A stretch of DNA of 64,000 nucleotides from Notospermus geniculatus (lineage: Eukaryota; Nemertea; Pilidiophora; Heteronemertea; Lineidae), in NCBI GenBank assembly GCA_002633025.1, contig NMRB01000176.1:468170-532169 (forward strand), read 5' to 3'. Below are positions 1 through 17,329 of the stretch, piece by piece. Within the stretch, counting starts at the first letter, position 1; the number at the start of each line of letters is the position of its first letter. The notes beneath the pieces are model-generated. The model did not search any database, was not told the DNA's origin, and worked only from the letters and a program-made list of their open reading frames with translations. Both the position numbers and the translations under genes were made by a program.

Positions 1-6
1 GGTAAA

Positions 7-426
7 TCACGGATGGGTCGCTTCCATTTGTGAACTTAGATGATCAGTGATAAGGGTCTCCGGCACGACCGACCTGGCCAGACGTGATGACAGAATGGAA
101 TCAAGCATTTTATAGTTCATATCCAGGTTAATTGAGCAGATCAAGAGGATACGAGTACCCACCAGATGGCTTACAGAAATAATGGATTTTGATTTTGGCT
201 TTCCAGTGAGTGCATTTTGCTTGTCACTAAGCACTTTATCAGCTTGGATCTCGATGATGTTTCTTAAAGGAGAGCAGACTTCATATATACTTATTGACAG
301 CGTGAATTTCATTTTCGTACTAGCGGACATAAATGACAGAGTGAAGTGTGGAATAGGAATGAAATCCGTTTCCATTGGTCTGCAATCACCACTTCGCTTT
401 ATACTCTGAGGTACTGCAAGTTTCAT
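7..426 (-). other. Unassigned 139-codon ORF, also at 17,336-17,755
   Basis: Open frame from an ATG to TGA on the minus strand with a TAA close upstream. It is kept with a single amino-acid change (Lys to Glu) in the duplicate at 17,336-17,755. The predicted product has no signal peptide, membrane segment or domain that I recognise. It lies downstream of the PDZ exon but does not resemble the expected FERM sequence. Conservation between copies only reflects the near-identity of this part of the duplication. Most likely a chance ORF or a transposon remnant. Confidence 0.12.
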
Positions 427-963
427 ATTGCCTGCTTAAAAGGGTACTCAGCGCAGCCTCTGGTGGTGAACTGATCTGGCGTATGACAGCCTGGGTGCTA
501 TTACAGGAGTAAGGCTTACAATTGCCATTACCAGTGATACACGTATGCATCTGACTAAATCAATGAGACCAAGGCTGTCATCCGGAAGACACTGATAATG
601 TTCCCTTGAGCATGACATATGTTGCAGACAGGAAGATACAGAAAATTGGGACTAGCCAAATGGAGTACGGTAGATTGTCTGTTCATGAAACAGTCTACCA
701 ATGTTATAATACTGTACATAGATTGGTTCCCGATCTCTCCGCTAGAGCTTATACTGTGATCGGTATTGCCTGTCGCCTATTCACGCGATAGTCTGGAAAA
801 GCAGCCGAATGAAAACCCGCTGTTGGTTAAATGAAGCCAAAGTATATTTTTCAAGTAGTTAGGTGTTACTGCACTCTTTGTGTTTTGGGTTTTGGCCACC
901 TAGTGACCAAGCCAAGACTCAAATCGGAACGAAACTTGGTGTCATAGGTCATCTAACCTAGAG

Positions 964-1097
964 GTATACGAATGTGCCGTGACATTCCAAAAGTCAACAC
1001 ATTTTCAAATGTCACATCAACACAATACAAAAGTCACTAGTTACGTCAATGCTCATCAATGTGTTGACTTTTGGAATGTCACGGCACATACGTATAC
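964..1097. mobile_element. Small foldback element
   Basis: A 40-base left arm starting GTATACGAATGTGCCGTGAC is matched by its reverse complement ending at 1,097, with one or two mismatches and a loop of about 54 bases. It has no coding capacity. The same element is at 18,293-18,426, so it predates the duplication. Confidence 0.8.
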
Positions 1098-1127
1098 AAA
1101 GTTTCAAATCAATAGCCCCAGCGGTTA

Positions 1128-1195
1128 CGAAACGTGCCATGCTGACGGACGACGACGGACGCTGCACCACCAAGAGCTCACCAGGTGAGCTAAAA
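1128..1195. repeat. Retroposon-type tail with GAGCTCACC hairpin
   Basis: The stretch has repeated gacggacgacg words followed by the palindrome GAGCTCACCAGGTGAGCT (1,174-1,191) and a short A run. This is the usual 3' end of a SINE/LINE-like repeat common in marine invertebrates (family knowledge). It is duplicated at 18,457-18,524. A related end is at 47,340-47,464. Confidence 0.5.
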
Positions 1196-1865
1196 TTTGA
1201 TTGGTTTCAGATGAGTAAACGCCGACCAATCAACGCGTTTTCTTTCGGCTGACGTAATACGGATGACAGGCCATACCGATCTCACTGAGGCAAGCCCCAG
1301 CGGTGAGATCTGGAACCAATATTTGTTTTAATTTTCTGGAGTGCAAGGTGTACATGCAACATGTGTCTTCTCATGGAATTTTCTATCAAATCTGGTATTT
1401 TCCTGAAAATGAGTCAAGGCACTGCCTGTCGCCATCTAAGATTAACAGCAATCACTGAACCATCATTCATACTCCTATTCTAATAAACACTGATCGCCTT
1501 CACGAACAAAGAGATCAATTTTCATTATCTCAGATCCTATCAAATTAGAAAGTTGACAAGAGGATTGAAGCACTTAATGTTAATCATGCTTCTTAACCAG
1601 GGGGTCTAATTGAAGACTGGTACACCTATGCGTAACATCAGAACCTTCCATTCTACCCACTGGTTTGCTTAAAAAGAATCCTGTATTGGCAGATTTCCAA
1701 TTGATACTAGTAGTATCGGATGCAAAAGGTCAACCATCTCCAACTGCTGTCTTCTTGCTTAAAGCAGACAATATTGGACTGGATCTGATTTACTTGACAA
1801 TAAAGCAGTCGTATATCATACTGCATCATGGTTTAAAAAAGAAATGAAAAAATGAGTTCAACCTA

Positions 1866-7907
<6,042 letters not shown>

Positions 7908-8221
7908 TTTGTACATTTGTTCACAGTGGTTGGGAAACGGAACAAGACTGGCGATGCAAGCAGACGGCGGATATCTAGAGACTGAATAATGCGCGAATCT
8001 TTATCATGAAAAGAGGGACGTTATTGGCGTTTTTGACAACTTTGTCTCGACATCAAAAGATTCCTCAGCGAAAACGGAAATGCCTGTCCTCATCAGGAGA
8101 CCAAAAACACAGCAACAACATTACAAGAACGGCAGCTGTGCTAATAATGACAGAAAAGAACAGCCTTTGAGAATAATGCTTCGCAACATTTTTACCACCA
8201 TTCGCATAAAAAGGTAAATTA

Positions 8222-8646
8222 GCTGGCAGATATTAAACGCAGTCGATTTCTTACCACACGAGAAAGAACAACTGTTTTTACTTTCTTGCAGCTAATGGTG
8301 GCACAACGCCCACAGATATCCGTCCGTTACATTCAGTGTTCTTAAAGCTTTAATGATACAAGCTCTAGTTCATATTGATAAATGACACCAATGCTGTAGT
8401 CGTGATGGAAATGAATCTTTTTATCACGCCCATTGCGTCTTCTGTAGAAATATTGGTGAAAGGGCCTCGGATTTGTTCACATTGCTAACTCTCAAGGGGT
8501 GCATTTCTTTTCAACATTAGAATATTACAATTTCATCAAGAATTGGACGGATCTGTCGGCGTTGTGCCACCATTAGCTGCAAGAAAGTAAAAACAGTTGT
8601 TCTTTCACGTGTAGTAAGAAATCGACTGCGTTTAATATCTGCCAGC
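8222..8646. mobile_element. Foldback element with ~103-bp arms
   Basis: The left arm, beginning GCTGGCAGATATTAAACGC (8,222 to about 8,325), is the near-perfect reverse complement of 8,545-8,646. The loop of about 220 bases carries no ORF of note. The arms differ by a handful of changes and a small indel near the loop side. No clear target-site duplication. It is missing from duplication copy 2 together with its surroundings. Confidence 0.8.
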
Positions 8647-8779
8647 CTAGACAGGGCAGTGTAACCAGGCAGGCACACAATATGACCTTGACCTGTTTCA
8701 TCAAAAGTACATGTAGGTCACTCTCACCTAATTCAGCTAGAAATTGCACTAAAGTGCAGATGTTAACAACACGCCAGTA

Positions 8780-8897
8780 CGGAGGTTTCGCATGCGCCCG
8801 GTTAGGCCCTACGACGAAGTGTATCTATTGTGTGGGTATACCCAAACAATAGGTAAACGTCGTCGTATTGGCTAACCGGGCGCTTGCGAAACCTCCC
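8780..8897. mobile_element. TA-flanked palindromic MITE, 118 bp
   Basis: It is flanked by TA on both sides. The ends are CGGAGGTTTCGCATGCGCCC and its complement GGGCGCTTGCGAAACCTCCC. The whole element folds on itself around gtgggtatacccaaac. The element at 10,995-11,112 is the same length and nearly the same sequence. It belongs to the GGGAGKTTTCGCAA-ended group found through the window. Confidence 0.85.
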
Positions 8898-9049
8898 TAG
8901 TGTTGATGGTTCTATTACTGTACATGTATGTCACATAAACATTTCAATTCCCTCCCAGTTAAAGTTCCATCTTGAAATGATATTGTATTTTTTGGCAGGA
9001 ATTTAGGTAACACCCTGCAGGGGAATATGGAGTCTTTAAAAAAACCTAC

Positions 9050-9210
9050 CTTCAGTGACAAAACGGACAATGACAGGCTTTTCACTTCCAGCAACAAAGC
9101 CAAAGCCAAGCTGCTTATCTCGGACAAGTTCCACCTCCCGGGGTTGAGGTGCCTCGATATATTCACCTTCATCCCTCGGATCATCGATGGTCGTGATTCG
9201 TGTCACATGG
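9050..9210 (-). CDS. FRMPD4-like gene, exon with end of WW2 and first half of PDZ
   Basis: Minus-strand coding exon of 161 nt (1 nt + 53 codons + 1 nt). It is bounded by a TTTTTTTGCAG acceptor and a GTAGGT donor. Its first base completes the Asn codon left open by the WW exon at 28,214-28,330. About 12 residues finish WW2 (HVTRITTIDDPR), a short acidic linker follows, and then the start of a PDZ domain: PREVELVRDKQ, the carboxylate-binding loop LGFGF, and VAGSEKPVIVRFVTE. In FRMPD4/Preso this stretch is nearly the same (LGFGFVAGSEKPVVVR by memory of the family). FRMPD proteins are cortical or synaptic scaffolds in which the PDZ precedes a FERM domain. The exon sits in the 1.39-kb segment present only in the first copy of the large duplication. 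It is therefore single in the window, although the next exon is present twice. Confidence 0.9.
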
Positions 9211-10067
9211 CTGCAAAAAAAGCAACGTAAGTTCAGTAGTTCCAGAAATGCTGTCCAATGTGTACATGTATCTTATGTTGCAAAAGAACAAGAGGTTCAG
9301 TATTTTTTAGAAGCAGGAAAATGGCAACGACATATTGAAAAGAAAGGCAAGTTATTTGGCACCGCAAGATTTTGACATTAATTCTCGATTCCAAAGGCGA
9401 TATTGAATTTTTTGTACCAATACATATTCGCAGGCACGACATCCCCGGATTGTGTTAGATAATAGTCAAGGAACAATTTTCTTAAGATAGATCCTTAACT
9501 TCTTCCTTTTCCAATCTTTTTCTCCTTATCTATATACGCACATTCTGCACAAATTCATTGTAATTTTCCTCCCTATGAAAAGTATCTAATGTACTTTTGT
9601 TTTATACATAAAGATCAATAAACGTGTTTGTAATTTGTAACTTGTGATTATATCATTTTACTTTCTGGTGTCCACGTCCTGGAATTCAGTTCTCACAAAT
9701 GGAGCACAACTCATAGTTGGAGTTTTTTAATGATTAATAATCTTGTATGATAGATATAAACTTATGTCAACAGATGGTGATCAAGGAGATTAAAATTGAA
9801 ATTTCGGTGCAGTCGTATTTCATCTGGCAGAAACTGTACAAAATTAAAAAGACATTTCTATATGTCAAGTGGAAATCAAAGCTAGTTAAATTGGCCATGA
9901 TATTTTTTTTCAAAATGTCACAGTACAGAACAGCATGACAAAAAGGAGTGCAAGTGATGCACATAGGCTATATAATGATTTAGTCATCCAGATCCACAGG
10001 GAATTTTACCCTGTGAAAACGGTCACATTAATAAACTGATGAAATGACGGAGGTAATCAACTTTTTA

Positions 10068-10760
10068 GGCTGGCATACAGTAGTGGTATCTTCACAAGGT
10101 ACGACAGGAATCAAAGAAGCCGAAACATTTGGAGGTTGGCATACTGTCAGTAGTGGTCTGTTCACGAATTATGAAACGAGGCAAAGAAATAGAAAGATTA
10201 GAGGTTGGCATTCTACCTGAGTCATGTACTCTTCACCCGACCAAAAATAAAGAAAAGAAGTAGAAAGTAGGCTGGCATAACGTTTGAGTAGACACTTCAC
10301 CTGATCTGAAATGAGGAAAAGAAGTAGAAACATTAGAGTTTGGTCCCCTTCACAAGATTTGAAATGAGAACGAGAAACAGAGAGACATTAGACATTAGAC
10401 TAGAGGTACAAATAGTCCACAAAATTTGAAGAAAAAAAATGAATAAAACATGGGCGCATCAAACATTGGCAACCTGTCAGTGTTATGGCCTCTTGACAAG
10501 ATCTGAAGTGAAATGACAAAGCAGACAGATTAAAGGTTGTCATATTGTCGATTTGCTGTTCTCCCGGAAGATCGGAAGATAAAGAACGGACAAGAGACAT
10601 CAAAGGTTGGCATACCCAGGCTGTCAGCGTGGTGGTCCCTTTACCTGAGAGGAAATGGAGAAGCTGGGGACAATAAAGGTAGGCATATTGTTAGTGTGGT
10701 GGACCGCTGCAAGATCGGAATAGAAAGAAGGGAGCATTAGGAGTAAAGGGTTTGGCATGT
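10068..10760. repeat. Degenerate tandem array, unit about 66-73 bp
   Basis: The word ggttggcat, or close variants, recurs at about 10,068, 10,134, 10,203, 10,270, 10,339, 10,465, 10,535, 10,605, 10,678 and 10,749. Each is followed by a cacctga/agatctgaa-like stretch and an a/g-rich tail (aaagaagtagaaa). There are roughly ten diverged units. The array starts exactly where homology to duplication copy 2 ends. Confidence 0.75.
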
Positions 10761-10857
10761 TGGATTCCTACAAAGTTCCTAATGTGAACTTTGCATCTCC
10801 TTACCATCCCAGTCCCACATCACCAGCTCATCCACCGGAAAGTCCCATCAACTCCGC

Positions 10858-10975
10858 CTGAGGAGCCCTGCAGTTGGGGTCGAAAATTCGCAAACACTCT
10901 GGAAATTGCCTTTTCATTTATCATATATTGTGTGTCAATTTTTGTGCTTTTCTCCTCTTTGGATTCCTACAAGAT
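10858..10975 (+). repeat. Dispersed repeat with GTTGGGGTCGAAAATT core, fragment 1
   Basis: Shares gaggag..cc, gttggggtcgaaaattcgc and a downstream tttgtgctttt...ttggat pattern with the minus-strand piece at 45,105-45,220. A shorter piece is at 31,712-31,800. Identity is roughly two thirds by eye. Probably an old transposon or retroposon; the family is not recognised. Confidence 0.45.
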
Positions 10976-10994
10976 GTGGAATGAGTGAATAATA

Positions 10995-11112
10995 GGGAGG
11001 TTTCGCAAGCGCCCGGTTAGGCCATACGACGACGTTTATCTATTGTGTGGGTATACCCAAACAATAGATAAACGTCGTCGTATGGCCTAACCGGGCGCAT
11101 GCGAAACCTCCG
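10995..11112. mobile_element. TA-flanked palindromic MITE, 118 bp
   Basis: Flanked by TA (10,993-10,994 and 11,113-11,114). The ends are GGGAGGTTTCGCAAGCGCC and its inverse. The core tatctattgtgtgggtatac folds back perfectly on the other half. Sister of 8,780-8,897. Confidence 0.88.
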
Positions 11113-11159
11113 TAATGTAGCGATAGAACAACTTCGATTTTCCAGCCCAGTTCCTGATG

Positions 11160-11585
11160 CCAAGGTAGCTGGTGACAGGGCCTGAATAAAACAAAGCCTT
11201 TGACTATGGGAGCTGCCTGAAACTGTAAGGGCCAAGCTGATAAAGAAAACAATCCTTTGCTTCTGTGACTGCCTGTAATTTTAGGACCACGCTGATAACG
11301 AAAAAATCTTTGTTTATATGAGGTGCCTGAAACTGTAACGACCATGCTGATAAAGGAAACAATCCTTTGTTTCTGTGAGGTACCTGAATGTAATGATCAT
11401 GCTGAGAAAGAAAAAAATCCTTCGTTTCTGTGAGATGCCTGAAACTGTAAGGACTATGCCGATGAAGAAAAAAAAAATGTTCACGAAAGCAGCCTGAAAG
11501 TGCAACAGGCCAAACTGATAAAGAAAAAATCTTTGCTTATGTGAACTTCCTTAAAGGTAAAGGACCATACGCTGGTGAAGGTTTT
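11160..11585. repeat. Degenerate tandem array, unit about 55-57 bp
   Basis: The word ctgataaagaaa or variants recurs at about 11,182, 11,237, 11,292, 11,347, 11,402, 11,459, 11,515 and 11,571, a very regular 55-57-base step. Each unit contains gcctgaaactgtaagga and atcctttgtttctgtga. About eight units. Long overlapping ORFs on the minus strand are a by-product of the array. Confidence 0.82.
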
Positions 11586-12238
11586 TCGGTATGACGCCTT
11601 CCTACGAAACTTCCCCAAACCCGGACTGCCTTGGGTTTGTAGGGCGAACACAAAAGGCAAAAAAAAACAGCCAAAATACATGTATGGCCGCACAACCCCA
11701 TATCAAAGCCAGTCTTACTCATAGTCCACTCAACATTCCAATCACAAACTGCAATTTTCAACCCCCAATCCGAGGCGAAGATGAAACTTTGTAACAAATC
11801 CATCTGACATCCTGAGACGAAAAGCCATAAATCAGTCGTCACAGTGATCGGATCTCATATCACGCCACATCAATCTGAACGCCAATTTGAAAAGTTTTCC
11901 AGACTGATTATATATCAGTTCTCAACATCAAACCCAATAAAAAACCATCGTGAGAATTCCGTCCATTGCATTCTGAATTCACCGAAGTGATGTGTGCATT
12001 GCTGCAGATTCATGTGTACAGGGAGAAGAGTGATGGCGGTGATTTCCATCTTTTCGATCTGGGTTTGGTTGATAATCTGATGATAAGTCGATATCTTAGT
12101 GCAGGCATTTTTAAATTTATCACAGAAGAAACAACACCGGATGAATACCAGAGAATCAGTTTCAGTTTGGACTCAAACTGCCTAACTGCCTAATTAATTT
12201 CTTTTCCAAAAGGTGTTGACTCTGACAATTCACTGATA

Positions 12239-12696
12239 AGGCCACACTTTTTATATTCTTTGGTTCACGGGCCCGCCGACGTCCGAAAAGCCAAAAGTGA
12301 AAAATAAAATAAAATCGTGGAATTCGTTTTTTTTTATTTCCGCCGATGTTCACCAACACATGAGATTCTCAAAACAAAAAATAAAAATAAAAAAGCCGTC
12401 TGCGATACCTAATTCTGCGTTAGATATATTGATGACCATGTCCAAGTCATACACCAAACTGCCTGACGCAATGTTTCAGAGCAATATGTTTCACAGCAGT
12501 AAAGTTTATTTCTTTAAAACTAGTATTTTTTTTATTTTTTTATTTCCTCCGACATCAGGAAATGGACAAAACAAGACCGCAAAATTTTTAAAAAGCGAAA
12601 ACAGGATTTTATTTTATTTTATTTTATTTTTATTTTTATTTCGCCCTCCGTACCTGAGTTTACACAAGAGGCGCCCGTGAACCAAAAGTGTGGCCT
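12239..12696. mobile_element. Foldback transposon with GGCCACACTTTT ends
   Basis: The left end AGGCCACACTTTT with nearby TTGGTTCACGGGC is mirrored by gcccgtgaaccaaaagtgtggcct at the right end. The sub-terminal zones are complementary a/t arrays (aaaataaaataaaat versus attttattttatt). TAAG occurs at both junctions and may be the target duplication. No transposase. It sits between two diverged copies of a roughly 240-bp segment (11,987-12,236 and 12,699-12,930). Confidence 0.75.
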
Positions 12697-12930
12697 AAGA
12701 GATGTGTGCACTGCTGCAGATATCTAGGTACATGAATTTTCGCAAGTGTGATACTTTTCAATCCAGTTTTTCCAGGTAAACTACTGATGAGAAGACATCT
12801 CTGTGCTGGCACTGGCTTTTGGGGTACCACAGAAAGAACGCCGAAAGAAGACCAGAGTGTTTTAAGTTTTCAGCAAGGACTCAAACTGCTATATTATTTT
12901 CTCTTCCAAAAGGGGATGACTATGTGTTGC

Positions 12931-15600
12931 TAGATGGACACCCTTTCCTACAATGTAGTTGTTGTCTTCCTATTCTGTGTTTCTACTCTTCATCACAGGT
13001 GTGACCAATGCATAAGCAATGTGTCAACTCGTGGCCAAATATACATGTATTCTCTTTCCCACCTAGTAATGGACTTGATGCAATTCAATATAAAATAACC
13101 TGGCCATTTGTTGCTCCACCACATCGAGTTGCTAGTTCATGATTCTGTTAGCATCAGTCTCAATTCAATATTTTTTACAAGCATTCTTGATGAGGCGGCT
13201 GCTGAGACATGCTGCTGCACGACTCGCAGACGTAACTTGCATTGGAAATCACATCAGAACATGTCCCAGGTCATTAGGAGGTGTGTGACAGAATTTTCTT
13301 TCCTGATAATCTGATATCTGTCTTAGGAGCACTCAGTGTCGAATCAATTTAGCTTTCATGTCTTCGGATGCTGCTGCTGTCTCTGGGCACATGCTATTAT
13401 TCACCTGCAAGACAGGATTTCTATTCTGATGCCCTGTTTTTTTTTACTGAGGCAAGATTAGTACTTACATGAACATGTAGTTCATCATCAGACACCAAAA
13501 TCACACTTTTTGTGAAGTCGCTTATATCGCCACTGTGTCATTTATACGGTCAAATCACAATATGGATACCCAGTATCAGATATGAAATGTCCAAGGTATT
13601 TGTGCCCACCTGTATGCGCAGTTGTTAAGGAAGGATAGTATGACGGCATTGCCCCTGGTGGCCATATTTATTTCCGAACTCAAGAATATTTTTCTCTTGA
13701 GAAGTCGTCTAGCAGGGCCACCTTTACCAATTTAGAAGAATGTAGGTCAAATAGGCGTAGTAACCGAACAAGCGTGCTGTGTTTTTTATTTATTTTCCAA
13801 TTTGACTGTTTTTGTACGATTTTCCCCCTGGTGGCAAGTGAAGGAGTCAATTCAGGCCGCTCAGCACAAAACGGAGTGCCCAAAAAAGGGTGGGGGATGT
13901 CATGAAATGTACATGTAGTTCTTGTTTTCCAGTGCAGGACTGTTCCTAAATGTAACCTGTGGGTTAAAGTGGATAAAAGACTCCCATGTTTTCTGAAATT
14001 CAAAGAGAAATGTGAGTAAATACACCATGCAGGCTAGAAGAAGAATGTGAAAGGCTTTAGAACTATCAAATTTCCATGCATTCAACACTTCATGGGGGAT
14101 TTTGTTCGAAGCGGTATTTTTGTTCGAAACGACTCCTGTCACAAATGATAGAGAATTCCATCAATAAGCTTTGAACCAAACAAGAATCTTATTCATTATT
14201 CATAGCATCGGGAGACAGCGAGGATCAAATAGCAAATGTGACAGGTCTAGCGCAGAATTCGAGCATCTGTGACTTCCTGCGACTTCGAGTCAAAATGTCG
14301 CAAAAAAGATAAACATGGATGCTGGTTGGGTAAATATCATGCTGCTGCTGCCGCTGGTGCTGCTGCCGCTGCCGCCGCTGGTGCTGCTGCTGCCGCCGCT
14401 GCTGGAACACTCAAGGCGGCAACAAGGGAGACAAAACCATCACGGGGTGAAACACACACCTTTCAGACAGCGATACAGACATCTATGATAGGGACATCAA
14501 ATTTGATCAAGGAAATTCGGTGACAAAATTTGTCTTAAAAGCTCGTTACATTAGAGGTTACAACTTAGCTGATGGCTATCAGTTGGCTGGAAAATTAGTG
14601 TGCCATTTCACACATCAGAACTGTCAATTTCAATCGAATTGAAATTGACATGATATGGAATTGTAACAAAAGTTCAAAGTTGAGCAACCCTGATTTTTTG
14701 CTGGGAGGAAATCTCCTATTCTTTGAGAGAAACAGCGCTTTAACCCGTTGATTGCAAGCATTGTGATTTTCTGAATGCTGCAAAGCAGGTCGACTCTTTG
14801 AAGAATGCCCATTGAAAGAATATCAATCCAATTGAAAAATATGCATTTTATTCACACTATTATGAAATTTCTCGCGAAGTTATATCAAATAGTTAACATT
14901 GTAAACGTGTACCACTCAAAATTCGCCCATAAATTTTTATAGGATACTTCTAGGTTTAAATCATGAATGTTCAATATTCTTGGAAGCCTCGTTAATCAGC
15001 AGTTTGTTACACTATTAGTCTAAAACTTTCATTTGAATCAATACTAGTATTGTGTATGAACACCTAACCGGCAGTCTGCTTTGTCAATGGTTTCTCTGAG
15101 CCTCTCATACTAAAGAGTGTAGCTGGGCTGTTGTCTATTTTGCTCACGTTTGTTTAAATCAAATGCACGTGATGCCTGAACATCAATCACAGGGGATAAA
15201 AAAAAACTAGTCATTGCATTCCCGGTGATCAGACACAGATTCCATTTTCCTAATAGCCTCAAACCCAAACCCCTCAAACTTGTAACCTCAAACTTCTAAG
15301 CATTGAAATTTACATCACATTAATCATGTCGTTTTGAATCATGTTCGTCTTCAGCATGGACTGAAAAAAATTCTCTTTGATCTTGTAATTATGATTGCTC
15401 GCAGCAGCTCTGAAAATCACGGTTCAAAGGTTGACAAAGCGGATTGCATGATTATCAGTGTTCTCGTGGTAGCAATACACCCTAAAACGCGCTCGTACAT
15501 TGTACATACATGTACAACGTGGCGTTACAATGGATTGTTCCTCCTACAAATGGCATTGTTCTTTTTTGAACGTTTCCTCAGCCCTCTGAATTTCACAACA
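12931..15600. other. Spacer without recognised gene
   Basis: Contains a GCT/GCC triplet tract at 14,338-14,406 and a perfect 13-bp-arm palindrome at 14,622-14,650. Otherwise ordinary A/T-rich sequence. ORFs are short and not domain-like. Confidence 0.5.
14338..14406. repeat. Imperfect GCT/GCC/GGT triplet repeat
   Basis: About 23 triplets mixing gct, gcc and ggt. On the plus strand one frame reads a run of Ala and Gly inside an 84-codon ORF. No splice or start context makes this coding. It is best treated as a microsatellite. Confidence 0.85.
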
Positions 15601-15628
15601 AATCCATTGAAGATGATTACATTCTATG

Positions 15629-15887
15629 ACACCTGTCTACACCATCAATATTTTCAAAACATTTCTGCGACAAAACATTTTGAAAACTGTTTTGGAAATG
15701 TCGTGGCTTGTTTCAGGGTTGGTCTACACACTGCAACATTATCAAACATGTTTTCAAATTGTTTTGCAAAAGTTGCAGCTCCAGTTCACATGTGAAACAA
15801 ACCGAAAACAAAAGTGTTTTTTTGGAAATGTTGCAGCTGGATGTTTTTGAAATGTTTTGGAAATGTTGATGGTATAGACAGGCCTTT
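15629..15887. mobile_element. MITE with GGCCTGTCTACACC ends
   Basis: The left end is cacctgtctacaccatcaa and the right end ttgatggtatagacaggcc. The interior is made of repeated aaaacatttt / aatgttttgg words in both orientations. Relatives are at 55,043-55,344 and 62,103-62,367. The 153-codon ORF overlapping it has no known domain. Confidence 0.8.
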
Positions 15888-17329
15888 AGGCCTACAACCA
15901 CTACCACAAGCAATGTATTTTCCTGTGGCTTTTGTTGAAAGATAAAAATCTGCAGAAACTGTTCAGACAGATTTAATATCAGGTGGCTTTTGTTATGCAC
16001 AGAACAGATCACTGCACATTACGTGCACATGATTGCGTGCTATTGGCATCCGATAAATTGTCTGATGTGTGGTGTTTCCAAGGCATGAAATTTGATGCCC
16101 AAGAAACCAATGAATTGCACTGGTTTGATTTTTATGCAACACAAACCAAAGCAACATTGTGTAATCCAAAATGCAGCATCAGGCGTGAGAAATTGCATCC
16201 GTCACAAAACGTGCAGTGAAGGGGAACTTGATATACGTCAGCTAATTAGGCCTACTGCTTTTAATCATTTCACCTCACGACCAATTTTGTCGGAAATGCA
16301 AAAAAGCCTGTTGAAAGGGAACTGAAACCTGTCACATACGTAAGCCTTAGTTCCACCTATCCCAAATTGGTGGGTTTTTGAGACATGGTGTCTTCCCCGT
16401 GCTTGAAAAAACCTACCACGCGCTTCCACCTATTTTCAGTAGGCCTACATGTACATTTCATTAGTTACTAAACACGGCGAGAGAGGTCGCGGTTGCGGCT
16501 CAAATTTCGCTGGGTTTTTGGTTTATAGTGCATACGCAACACCCTTACCGCGCCATCTGTCGCCGGGTTTGATAACTAGACACAATAAGGTACAGGCAGG
16601 GGCTGCCCCAGCCTGAATCATGTGCTAGCCACTGTGGCTAAGTGACTCTCAATTTTTTAGCCACGTTTTACTTGTGTTAGCCACTGTGTCTAACCAAGCA
16701 CAGAAAATTGCTAGCCGCATCTGTTGAGTCGGAGCCAAAGTCACTGTGAAGCCTGGAGGGTGTCCTGAGCAAGACTACTAAAGGCCTGACCATGTGCTCT
16801 TGTTTTGACTGGAGACTGACCACGTGCCTTTGTTGCGTCTGGTTTGGGACTGTTCCCATTTCAAGTGTAGGGGTTGCAGGAAGCTGTTACATGCCGTCTT
16901 TGCATCATAAACATGCTCAGGGATGTCAAAGAGATGTATCTATCATTTGAAAGGTCTTCGCCAAGGTGGCGAGGTCTGTTGAAAATATCATCGCCACCCA
17001 GTCATTTTGTAGCACAGGTACAGCAAGTACAGGTAAAGTTGGCGAGTGGGGGACCTGGGGAAGTATCACAACAAGACGCAGGGGACACCGTCAACACTTA
17101 AACAAATGAAATCACGATCGAGGTGAGTGTATCCGGCTATGAAGACATCACATCATCACCCCGATACCCCAGCTGACAGCTCTCACATCATTGGCCATCC
17201 TAATTTGATTCTGTCAGTGTCGGTACCATCAGCGAAGGCAACAGTACCGGTTCATTAGTACAATGATAACAAGGCCAATATTAGGATACGATTTGCACTG
17301 GGGTCGGGTGTTTGGGAAGGGATATCCAT
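15888..17329. other. Spacer without recognised gene
   Basis: Includes a short cluster of tagccactgtg words at 16,620-16,715, probably a decayed repeat. No exon, RNA gene or array was recognised up to the start of duplication copy 2. Confidence 0.45.

Larger units (their letters stand above)
7908..9296. other. Segment present only in duplication copy 1
   Basis: Homology with copy 2 stops after the catatacatgtacatgt word at 7,891-7,907 and resumes at tcag 9,297. Between these lie a 425-bp foldback (8,222-8,646), a 118-bp TA-flanked MITE (8,780-8,897) and the PDZ exon at 9,050-9,210. No other gene is visible in it. Confidence 0.85.

Noticed and set aside
11017-11842. Overlapping minus-strand ORFs of 63-101 codons
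   Set aside because: They are by-products of the 118-bp MITE and the 55-57-bp tandem array.
14269-14523. 84-codon ORF with an Ala-rich run
   Set aside because: The Ala run is the triplet repeat at 14,338-14,406; the rest is not protein-like.
15334-15795. 153-codon plus-strand ORF
   Set aside because: The second half runs through the palindromic MITE at 15,629-15,887, the first half has no domain, and no splice or start context supports it.
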